This document shows positions 46,057-55,894 of a stretch of 64,000 nt of DNA, in pieces. Every line of letters begins with the position of its first letter. The stretch's first letter is position 1. The DNA is from Gambelia wislizenii (Eukaryota; Chordata; Lepidosauria; Squamata; Crotaphytidae), in assembly GCA_030847615.1 (NCBI GenBank), contig JAUMIR010000001.1, positions 259,841,187 through 259,905,186 of the forward strand, given 5' to 3'. A model generated the notes under the pieces. The model had not been told where the DNA came from. It did not search any database and saw nothing but the letters and a program-made list of their open reading frames with translations. A program made the translations under genes and the position numbers.

Positions 46057-48775
46057 CAGTTGTCCCTCCACATTCGCGAACTTGACATTCGCGGTTTCGG
46101 TTATTCGCGGTTTTGGGAGGGCCCCCCCGGCCCCCCCCAAAACCGCGACACGGGGCCTCCAGAGGCCCCGTGAAAGACCTGGGGAGGGGTGGGGAGGCCT
46201 TCGCGGGACGCCCGGAGGCCCTCCGGAGGCCCCGAGAAGGCCTGGGGAGGGGTGGGGAGGCCTTCGCGGGACCCCCGGAGGCCCTCCGGAGGCCCCGCGA
46301 AGGCCTGGGGAGCGGTGCGAAGGCCTTCGCGGGACCCCCGGAGGCCGTCCGGAGGCCCTGCGAAGGCCTGGGGAGGGGTGGGGAGGCCTTCGCGGGACCC
46401 CCGGAGGCCCTCCGGAGGCCCCGCGAAGGCCTGGGGAGGGGTGGGGAGGCCTTCGCGGGACCCCCGGAGGCCCTCCGGAGGCCCCGCGAAGGCCTGGGGA
46501 GGGGTGGGGAGGCCTTCGAGGGACCCCCGGAGGCCCTCCGGAGGCCCCGCGAAGGCCTGGGGAGAGGTGGGGAGGCCTTCGCGGGACCCCCGGAGGCCCT
46601 CCGGAGGCCCCGCGAAGGCCTGGGGAGCGGTGCGAAGGCCCTCGCGGGACCCCCGGAGGCCCTCCGGAGGCCCCGCGAAGGCCTGGGGAGCGGTGCGAAG
46701 GCCTTCGCGGGACCCCCGGAGGCCCTCGGGAGGCCCCGCGAAGGCCTGGGGAGGGGTGGGGAGGCCTTCGTGGGACCCCCGGAGGCCCTCCGGAGGCCCC
46801 GCGAAGGCCTGGGGAGAGGTGGGGAGGCCTTCGCGGGACCCCCGGAGGCCCTCCGGAGGCCCCGCGAAGGCCTGGGGAGGGGTGGGGAGGCCTTCGTGGG
46901 ACCCCCGGAGGCCCTCCGGAGGCCCCGCGAAGGCCTGGGGAGAGGTGGGGAGGCCTTCGCGGGACCCCCGGAGGCCCTCCGGAGGCCCCGCGAAGGCCTG
47001 GGGAGGGGTGGGGAGGCCTTCGCGGGACCCCCGGAGGCCCTCCGGAGGCCCCGCGAAGGCCTGGGGAGCGGTGCGGAGGCCCTCGCGGGACCCCCGGAGG
47101 CCCTCCGGAGGCCCCGCGAAGGCCTGGGGAGGGGTGGGGAGGCCTTCGCGGGACCCCCGGAGGCCCTCCGGAGGCCCCGCGAAGGCCTGGGGAGAGGTGG
47201 GGAGGCCTTCGCGGGACCCCCAGAGGCCCTCCCGAGGCCCCGCGAAGGCCTGGGGAGCGGTGCGAAGGCCTGGGGAGGGGTGGGGAGGCCTTCGCGGGAC
47301 CCCCGGAGGCCCTCCGGAGGCCCCGCGAAGGCCTGGGGAGCGGTGCGAAGGTCTTCGCGGGACCCCCGGAGGTCCTCCGGAGGCCCCGCGAAGGCCTGGG
47401 GAGGGGTGGGGAGGCCTTCGCGGGACCCCCGGAGGCCGTCCGGAGGCCCCGCGAAGGCCTGGGGAGGGGTGGGGAGGCCTTCGCGGGACCCCCGGAGGCC
47501 CTCCGGAGGCCCCGCGAAGGCCTGGGGAGGGGTGGGGAGGCCTTCGAGGGACCCCCGGAGGCCCTCCGGAGGCCCCGCGAAGGCCTGGGGAGAGGTGGGG
47601 AGGCCTTCGCGGGACCCCCGGAGGCCCTCCGGAGGCCCCGCGAAGGCCTGGGGAGCGGTGCGAAGGCCCTCGCGGGACCCCCGGAGGCCCTCCGGAGGCC
47701 CCGCGAAGGCCTGGGGAGCGGTGCGAAGGCCTTCGCGGGACCCCCGGAGGCCCTCGGGAGGCCCCGCGAAGGCCTGGGGAGGGGTGGGGAGGCCTTCGCG
47801 GGACCCCCGGAGGCCCTCCGGAGGCCCCGCGAAGGCCTGGGGAGAGGTGGGGAGGCCTTCGCGGGACCCCCGGAGGCCCTCCGGAGGCCCCGCGAAGGCC
47901 TGGGGAGGGGTGGGGAGGCCTTCGCGGGACCCCCGGAGGCCCTCCGGAGGCCCCGCGAAGGCCTGGGGAGCGGTGCGGAGGCCTTCGCGGGACCCCCGGA
48001 GGCCCTCCAGAGGCCCCGCGAAGGCCTGGGGAGCGGTGCGGAGGCCCTCGCGGGACCCCCGGAGGCCCTCCGGAGGCCCCGCGAAGGCCTGGGGAGGGGT
48101 GGGGAGGCCTTCGCGGGACCCCCGGAGGCCCTCCGGAGGCCCCACGAAGGCCTGGGGAGAGGTGGGGAGGCCTTCGCAGGACCCCCAGAGGCCCTCCCGA
48201 GGCCCCGCGAAGGCCTGGGGAGCGGTGCGAAGGCCTGGGGAGGGGTGGGGAGGCCTTCGCGGGACCCCCGGAGGCCCTCCCGAGGCCCCGCGAAGGCCTG
48301 GGGAGCGGTGCGAAGGCCTTCGCGGGACCCCCGGAGGTCCTCCGGAGGCCCCGCGAAGGCCTGGGGAGGGGTGGGGAGGCCTTCGCGGGACCCCCGGAGG
48401 CCCTCCGGAGGCACCGCGAAGGCCTGGGGAGGGGTGGGGAGGCCTTCGCGGGACCCCCGGAGGCCCTCCGGAGGCGCCGCGAAGGCCTGGGGAGGGAGGG
48501 AGGGAGGGCCGGGGAGACCTCCGCGGGGCCTAGGAAGGCCCCACGAAGGCCTGGGGAGGGAGGGAGGGAGGGCCGGGGAGACCTCCGCGGGGCCTAGCAA
48601 GGCCCCGCGAAGGCCTGGGCAGGGAGGGAGGGAGGGCCAGGGAGACCTCCGCGGGGCCTAGCAAGGCCCCGCGAAGGCCTGGGGAGGGAGGGGGAGGGGT
48701 GTTTGTTATTCGCGGATTTTTCACATTCGTGGGGGTCCGCGGAACGGAACCCCCGCGAATGTGAAGGGACGACTG
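46057..48775. mobile_element. Tigger-like TIR element filled with a GC-rich minisatellite
   Basis: Terminal repeats: CAGTTGTCCCTCCACATTCG at the left and CAGTCGTCCCTTCACATTCG reversed at the right (22 bp examined, two mismatches). TA lies on both sides, duplicated relative to the intact host element at 50242. Unique parts are short: 46057-46177 (with repeated ATTCGCGGTTT) and 48676-48775. Everything between is tandem repeat. No transposase is encoded, so it would have needed one in trans. Head sequence is related to 15960-16058. Confidence 0.9.
46178..48675. repeat. 63-bp GC-rich minisatellite, 36 units, with 965-bp higher-order duplication
   Basis: Spacing of CCTGGGGAG from 46178 to 48486 is 2308 bp = 36 x 63 + 2 x 20. 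The monomer core CCTTCGCGGGACCCCCGGAG...CCGGAGGCCCCGCGAAGG is close to its own reverse complement. Linkers come in three variants (GAGGGGTGGGG, GAGAGGTGGGG, GAGCGGTGCGA). Two 20-bp partial units lie near 47256 and 48221, 965 bp apart, each after the variant CAGAGGCCCTCCCGAGG. Three 64-bp units (GGGAGGGAGGGAGGGC...CCTCCGCGGGGCCTAG) close the array at 48486-48675. Open frames of 701-893 codons in five frames follow from the 3n period and lack of stops; they are not supported as genes. Confidence 0.95.
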
Positions 48776-48898
48776 TACAACTCTCAGCCAGCGAGATCTT
48801 AGGCCTCACTAAACTACAAACCCCAGAATTCCACAGGAGGAAGCTAGAGCAGTTAAAGTGGAATAGTAACACTATAACAGTGTAGTGTGAAAATCTCC

Positions 48899-50014
48899 AT
48901 AGTCTCTGGGGTTTTCCAGGAAGCTCATTTTAAAGTACTGTAGTTCATTTTGTTATATTATTGTGGAATGGCAGACTTGGGTCAGAAGGAAATAAATGTT
49001 GAGGGAGTTGGGAGGAAGCCTCTTTGTAGTTGTAACAACAGCACACTTGCTTAGAGTTAAACCCTACTGGACTCAGTGAAATTTACTTCTGAGTTAGCAT
49101 ACATTTGATCTTGCTACAGAGATTAAAGATCAGCTAGAAGTACATACCTGTACCTCCCAACTGTCTCTCTTTTGTTCTCAGTGTATTTCAGTTGCAGCAA
49201 ACTGAGGGGTTGTCCATATGGTGAAAATACCCCTCACATAATTTGCTTAGAAAATGAGCTGTCTTAATGGGATCCCACATTGTCTTGTTGTATTGTGAAG
49301 GGGGGGGGGCAAAAAGAGGAAAAACTATGCGAGAAAAGCCTTTGTGGAGTAGATAGCTTTGAGGTCTGGCAAGCAATGTTTACTCCATTTTCTGTTCCAA
49401 TATTCAGAGGCAGTCTTTTCCAACCTGATGCTTTGGACTTCAGCTTGAAATTGCAGTCAAAAATGTTTGGAGGACATCAGGATAGGAAGGAATATGCAAG
49501 ACAAAGCCTTTAATACTACATACAATTTGCTACAGATGATGGAAGCTGCAGAATTTGCAAAAATTACTGTTTGGACTGTAACTCCAACAATCCCCTAGCC
49601 AGCATAACTATGCTGGTTTGGGGGATTGTAGGACTTTTAGTCTAAGCTAAACAGTAACTTTCTGGTACTGCAGTACCCAGATATGACATTGAATTCCCCT
49701 TAAGATGTACTGGGCACCCCCTTGGGACTTGATTTTGGCTCAGGCTTTGCATAATCTGCTAACCAATCTGCTATATTCCAATTAATTAAATTATCTGGAT
49801 TGAAGCAGCTTGAGTTTAGTCAAATACATCTGGAGGTCATGAAAGGCAGCGAACTTTTGTGGCAAGGAAAGACAGAAAGATAATATTTGAAGGCTAGAAG
49901 TTACAGATGCCTTAAAGCTGTGTTATTTTTTAAAATGCTTTTATACTATTTTAAATTATTGGTGTTTTCATATGATAACATATTTATTTTTCAAAGGGTT
50001 TTTTATTATTGGGT
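48899..50014. other. Intergenic with one small imperfect hairpin
   Basis: Near 49585-49632 CAATCCCCTAGCCAGCATAA pairs with TATGCTGGTTTGGGGGATTG. Otherwise nothing recognised. Confidence 0.45.
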
Positions 50015-50200
50015 ATTTAGCTGTTGTTGTTGTCCTTGTTGTTGTTGTGTGCTTTCAAGTTTTTATGGCTGAGTGGGGATTGAAACCGTGGTCTCCATAG
50101 TTGTACTCCAACACTCAAACCACTACCTTGTTTTAATTAAATGAAGCTCCCTTGGATCCCATGTGGGGAAGAAGGCAGAATATAAAGTAAATAAATAATC
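50015..50200. mobile_element. Sauria-type SINE fragment (minus) then L2 tail (plus)
   Basis: 50015-50128 holds the minus-strand SINE end GTTGTTGTGTGCTTTCAAGT and TGGGGATTGAAACC with an inner deletion. 50130-50200 reads GCTCCCTTGGATCCCATGTG then AAATA repeats, an L2-type tail. Confidence 0.6.
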
Positions 50201-50241
50201 TTCACTATAGTGTTTTGATATCCATATTCAAATGACATAAA

Positions 50242-50465
50242 GGAGATTTTCACACTACACTGTTATAGTGTTACTATTCCACTTTAACCGCTCTGGCTTC
50301 CTCCTGTGGAACTCTGGGGTTTGTAGTTTAGTGAGGCCTAAGAGCTCCCTGGCTGAGAGTTGTAAATGCCCCTCCCTAAACTGCAAATCCCAGAATTCCA
50401 CAGGAGGCAGCCATAGCAAGTAAAGTGGAATAGTAACACTGCAACAGTGTCATGTGAAAATCTCC
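50242..50465. mobile_element. Intact copy of the GGAGATTTTC short element
   Basis: Ends GGAGATTTTCACACTACACT and AGTGTCATGTGAAAATCTCC; inner arms CTTCCTCCTGTGGAACTCTG / CAGAATTCCACAGGAGGC. The sequence GAGAGTTGTAAATGCCCC supplies the uninterrupted site used to prove the 46-kb insertion. No autonomous partner is seen. Confidence 0.9.
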
Positions 50466-50983
50466 ATAGATGCCCCCAAAACAAAATTACATTGTATTTA
50501 ATATATGCTTCAAGGAATCTTTTTTAAAAGAGATAATTCTGCTATCCTCAGGCAGATGGCCGTGGGTCTTGCTGTTGGTACTGGTCTTTATCCTTTGCTG
50601 AAAGATGTCTCATACTGATGCTGGGTCTCCACACTTGCATGGGAGTAAACACAAACATGGGAATAACCTAAGCACAGTGGAGCTCCTTCTGAACAACAAC
50701 ATATGCATTGGATCATACTGTAAAACTTATAATTCAAGGTTTGTTACTGCTGGTGCAGCCAACAAGGATCTACAACCAATCACATTTGCCTCATGCATAC
50801 ATTATACTCGTATGTGTCCACTATGGCCTAACTCTATTTGTTAGTTCCAATTAAAGCTGTTCCATTGAATCAATGGGAATTCATTACATTTATACATAGG
50901 TGAACTCTACTGATTCAGTGGGTCAACTCTAATTGCGACTAATAGTTGAAATAACGTTTAAGTGTACACCTAAAAATGTAGTA

Positions 50984-51479
50984 CAGCGGTGGACAAAGTG
51001 TGGCTCCTAGTGCCATTTTTGTTGCCCTGGGGCAAAACAATTTGCTCCAAAATGCCATCTAGGTGGTTCAGAGGGCTTTCCCACCATGTTTGGATCCTCC
51101 CTGCCCCCTCGGGTAAAAAAAAGTTTTTGCAACCTTTTCCCATCATCATCATCATCATCCCCCCAAATGCCTTGTAGTGTCTGGGGGGGGGGCATTTCCA
51201 CATAATGCATTTGAGAGAGCCATTGGACCAATTTAGACCTGGGATAAAACGTTTTTTAAAACAGGAAGTGACTTCCATTCACTTCCAGCTGTTTTAGAAA
51301 AGGCCTTTCCTGGGTCTAAAATGGCCTGGAGTGCCCCCCAAATATGGTAAAAATGCACCTAGAGGGCTTTTGGTGGCATTTTCCCCTTTTGATTATTTTT
51401 TTGTTGGTGGATGCATCTCTCCAAGATCCCCTCAGGGACTAAATTGGACCCTTAACCTTCCACAATTGTCCACCCCTGA
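50984..51479. mobile_element. hAT-like short element
   Basis: Ends CAGCGGTGGACAAAGTGTGG and, reversed, CAGGGGTGGACAATTGTGG. Flanks are not convincingly duplicated. Related 3' ends occur near 30316 and 55068 and a related 5' end near 22165. Confidence 0.65.
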
Positions 51480-53834
51480 TGGAAGTCTTGTCTAAACCAA
51501 AAAGAAATCCATACCCACCAAGACTCTGGTTCTATGGGAACACATGATGTCTGTGTTTTTGCAGTGAAAGCGCTGTTTTCAGGCTTTAATGTGATTTAAA
51601 AAAACTAATTTCTTGCTCTGCAGTTTCCAGCAAAATCTGACCTTTTTTACATGTGTCCATCTGCATTGGGGTGACAGTGGGATAGATTGTGTGTGGCAAG
51701 CGCCAGTATTTTTTTTAAGGTAAGTTCTACTTGCTGAGCACGACGCCTGCCACACATTCTCCAGCCAATCCCATCCACATTGAAAAAGAAAAAGAAACAG
51801 TTTCTTTCTCCTTGGGGCCACTGCAGCTACCTTCCCAGCCAAGCACCTCCCCAGCAGAGCTATGCTGGCAAAGGCACCCAGCCATGAGATCAATGATGAG
51901 GGGGTCAATCGGGCTACCACCTCACTGGCATGGCACTCACATGGCAGGGCACCTCATTCTGACCTCAGAGGAAGAGACTTTGCCAGCGGGGCTGGGGAGG
52001 TGCTGGGCCAGGAAAGCCACTGTGGCAGCCCCAAGGAAAAGGAGAAAAAAAAGTGGTGCAAATTCAAATGTGAGCAGGGATCTGTGAACATAATTTCATT
52101 TTCAGTGCATTATATTACAAGTAGGTGTGGTGCTAACAGAGTGACTTCGGGACAGCTCCAGGGCAGAATACTCTGAATTGCAGATGGATTATTTTGCTGG
52201 TGTAGATAGGCCCATAGTGGTTAATTGATCCCAAAGGTGTTTCCTGATGGAAACATTTTTAAAAGATCGAGAACACTGGTTTGGTATGGGAATTACGTTT
52301 GTCCTTATGCCCTACAGGGCCTGTGTCAGGTCCTTTCTTCTCTACTTTCCCACATATGCATATTTGGAGTCATGAGGGAGTCTGGATGCCTGAATGCAGC
52401 TCAAAGCAAGAGCAGTATTTAAGCCAAAAGAGCATAAAAACAACATTTATCTAGGTCAAAGGAAAACTTCTGGAGGTGCTTTCACAACCTGAGTTGGGGA
52501 TTCAGTGACAATATTTGGCATAGGACTCTCATTTTTAAAAGGCACCCTATTAATTTTGCAATAAACGCTGGCAGATCAAACAAGCTTCTTCGTTAAGCTT
52601 CCAGTAGAAAGAGTGGATTGATTTCCCCTTCTTTTTCACATTCATTTGAGAAGCCACCATTCAGTTGGAAGAGGCACAGCCCACAGTAATGTAACTCATT
52701 AAAGTTTCAGGAGCTGTTGTTATTTTTATAATGTGATTCAGCCAGATGGTAAAGTATTTTGATCAAAGCATTTGGTGATATAAGAAAGGGAATGGAACAA
52801 TTTAGATTGTGTGTTTGCACGTGTGTGTGTGTGTGTGTCTGTGTGTGTGTGCATGCACACACGTGCGTGTGTAACAAGCCTTTACTACAGTTGCTTAAGA
52901 GAAAGGAGATGTGTTTGTCACTTTTTCTCATTTTATTTAAGGTTGCTGCATTGATTAAAATTGTTTCACCAGTCTGAGGTCAGATTCCCTGCCAGCCTCA
53001 GTGCCTTAGAAAGCTGGCACCACTAAAAGTGGAATTGTACGAGGGGCATGCGGAGAGAATCCTGAGGGCTGAGCTCACTCAGTAACATGTTTTCAGCACC
53101 TGAGCACCTAAGGACTACATGCCTACAGGGGCAGTATTGCTGAAGATAGATGGACAGGATCTCTGCTTGCCTTGCCTTCTTTGTCTTGCCTAATCTGTGT
53201 CTTCACCTGTCAGCCAATATTTTCTGAGAGGATTTCATGTCCACATTCCCCAGTCATCTTTCATCTCACTCCCAAATCTTATCCAAGAGTAGCCCCTCAT
53301 CTATCATTCTATAACGTATGGAGTTCCTATAAGGCTTCTTTTCCATTTCATTAAACTCTTTTTTTAAATGATTAATCAAAGCATCATCCCTCCATGTATA
53401 TAGCAATCTATAGGATAATGTTTTTCAGATCTCACTAGCAAATTTTCTGGATACTGATACAGAAATATTTGGGAAGAGATTATTTTATTTTCCTCCCCTC
53501 AGCCCTGTTAGCATTCAGCTCAATTTATGTGACCAGGCTATTTTCACAGCTAAAGCAACAGAAGATCCACTTTGATAGTCCCACCATGCACATCTCAGAA
53601 GAATTGAATTCATAAGTAAAAGTTCGTGCTTACTTCCTTTAGATACATTTTGCAGTGTTGTACTGCAATTCTCAGCAGTTCTAGCCAATACTAGGAATGT
53701 TGGAAGCTTCCGTTCAAAAACATCTGAAGGGCTGCACAATTTCCACCTCATGTAGCTCTTCATGTTCTTTGGGCCACATGTTCATATTCTTTGGCCCAAA
53801 CCAGTGCCTTCGTGTTCTTGGACCACACCAGGGA
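51480..53834. other. Intergenic with a (GT)n microsatellite at 52819-52870
   Basis: Apart from the GT/CA tract, no exon or repeat boundary is recognised. Open frames up to 118 codons are without support. Confidence 0.45.
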
Positions 53835-54100
53835 AGCCCTGGTGGCACAGTGATTAAATGCCAGTACTGCAAGTCACCACATTGCAAGTTCGATTCCAGG
53901 AGGCTCCAAGGTTCACTCAGCCTTCCATCCTTTCGTAGGTCGGTAAAATGAGTACCCGGCTTGTAGGAGCAATTAGCTAACACACATTGGAAGCTGCTTA
54001 ATGCAGTGTAGATGTATAAATTGCTATTGCTTAAAACCATTTTTAAGCTGCTCTGATAGCCTTGTGGCTGAAGAGCAGGGTATAAATAACTAAATAATTT
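53835..54100 (+). mobile_element. tRNA-derived SINE, second copy of the 22.28-kb family
   Basis: AGCCCTGGTGGCACAGTGAT, B-box-like GCAAGTTCGATTCCAGGAGG and tail AGGGTATAAATAACTAAAT match the copy at 22280 nearly throughout. Confidence 0.87.
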
Positions 54101-55375
54101 TTTTTAAATGTTGATAATGTAAAATAGGCTGCAGTAAACAAATCAAATGCATATTATCAGTTCTTGATTACATTATAGAGTGGGGAGGGCTGGTTGCAGC
54201 TCCCATTACTTTAACCAGCATATTAAATGGGAAGAGATATCTAGAGTCGCTGCTCAAGAACATCTGGAGGGACATAAATTGCCCGTCTCTGTTAGAGACT
54301 AATTTAAGCACAAACTAGACTTAAGCCGCACATGTGAAAACATTCTGAAATTTTCCTGCCCAAACTGGTTGTACTACAATTTGACTGAAGGCTTATTTTC
54401 CAAATATTTATTGTTCCTCTGCTTGGTCAACTGCCCTGTCATTTCAGAATTCCAGGAATTAGACAAAATGTTATTAATTGAAATCAATACTCTGCTCAAA
54501 TAGTCATTTTATTGGATGTCTTCTTAGGGTGACTGAATGAATCATGGCATGAAATAAGAACCCTACTTAATTTCTTTCTTGCTGTAAAAGTAGCCTTTTG
54601 CAGCCAGGCATGACTGTGCTGTTCTCTAGAAAACAGCTTGATTTGAGTATTGTAGATACCAAAGATATTGACAAAAAAAATTCACTGTCTATTCTCCATT
54701 CACTATACTTACAGCCATGATCTCATCCTTGTATGCACCTGCCCTGCAAAAAAAAAATCAATTGTTTGTCTAAAAATGTCCCCAAACATCTAGAGGCTAT
54801 GTGAGGCATTTTGCCACCTTTTGGGGAGGGGACTGCACCATTTTCAGCCCAGGAGAGGCATTTTTGGAACAGGAAGTGAAAATGAGAGTCACTTCTTGTA
54901 CACTTTCTATTTTAAAAAAGGCTTCTTCTGGAGGCACTGGGTGTAAAAAAAGAAACCAATCACAAACCGCACCCCTTTTGGGGAAAAATTACCCTGGGAG
55001 TTCTTGGGGTCCACAGAACTGTTTTGGGGTTGCATGTGGCCCATAGGCCACACTTTGCTCACCCCTGCCATGCTGTGTGGTAGCATTCCCCTATTTACCC
55101 CATGGAGTCACAGGGCACTTGAAAGGAACACATCTTTTCCTCTCTCATCAACAAAGAGTTGCATAGATTTTAATCTATACCTTTGCCCACTAGAGGTTTT
55201 GGATTTCCGCTCCCTCAATCCCTTATGTCATCTAGCTGGAGCTTCTGGGAACTGAAATCTAAAACATCTGGAGAGTCAAAGTTTTTCTGGTCTCGTACCT
55301 AGCAAAGCACAACTGAACTACTGAAGGAAGAAAGTACAGGCTTGCCAGAATTAAACCTGCAGAAGGCCTCTATAC
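54101..55375. other. Intergenic; hAT-like 3' end near 55068
   Basis: GCATGTGGCCCATAGGCCAC, TTTGCTCACCCCTG is the terminal type of 50984-51479. Nothing else is recognised. Confidence 0.4.
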
Positions 55376-55762
55376 CAGTGGCTCTTATACTTTTCATTAC
55401 TAGGGACCCCCTTTAAATATATTTTGTTGCTTCAGACCCCTAAGATTTAATTTAAGGTTTAAACCCTAACAACAACAACAACACAACAAATAATAATAAT
55501 AATAATAATAGATTACACCATCCATTAAACCTTCCCTCAGAGGCACTGGAGCGGGAGGGAAGACTTTTCTCTAGCTTCTTCCTGCAAGTTTGTGGCTGGA
55601 CTGGATTGGACGACAATGTGCAGGCCTTTGCCTTGGCTCCTATCACATGGCCACCCCACTGCAGGGAGGAGGTGGGCTGAGCAGTCTTCAAGCCTTCACA
55701 GCCCTCCTGTGAGGACCCTGTGGCCCCCCGGGGGACAGCAGACCACAGGTTAAGAACCATTG
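55376..55762. mobile_element. hAT-Charlie-type short element C, copy 3
   Basis: Starts CAGTGGCTCTTATACTTTTC and ends GGTTAAGAACCATTG. Flanks CTCTATAC and GTCTACTC agree at only 5 of 8 positions, so the duplication has decayed or the copy is rearranged. Confidence 0.85.
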
Positions 55763-55794
55763 GTCTACTCTACACCATCAATATTTGTGTAGAA

Positions 55795-55887
55795 GAGAGG
55801 GTTTCAGCAGGTATTCCTTGTGAATCTGGTTGCATGACAAGCAACACCTGCTGAAATTTCATCTTCTACACAGTCATTAAAAGTACA
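55795..55887. mobile_element. Fragment of the 61.64-kb palindromic element
   Basis: TTTCAGCAGGTATTCCTTGT, GCATGACAAGCAACACCTGC and ATTAAAAGTACAGGGG are shared with 61642-61819. Confidence 0.65.
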
Positions 55888-55894
55888 GGGGCCC

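Larger units (their letters stand above)
45954..48898. mobile_element. Short DNA element split by the Tigger-like minisatellite element
   Basis: The left part (45954-46056) starts GGAGATTTTCACAC-like (GGAGATTTTCACACTAAACT). The right part (48776-48898) ends AGTGTGAAAATCTCC. Removing 46057-48775 with one TA restores the same layout as the copy at 50242-50465. The family is palindromic with arms CTGCCTCCTGTGGAAT / TTCCACAGGAGG. Confidence 0.88.

Noticed and set aside
45980..48661. An 893-codon plus-strand gene and long counterparts in other frames
   Set aside because: They are by-products of a 63-bp tandem repeat lacking stops, present in five frames and both strands at once, inside a transposon-like element.
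46178..48675. A CRISPR-like or regulatory repeat-spacer array
   Set aside because: There are no unique spacers; units abut directly, and the genome is eukaryotic.
46057..48775. A CpG-island promoter
   Set aside because: High CpG density here is fully explained by the repeated unit; no gene starts nearby and no unique promoter motifs are seen.
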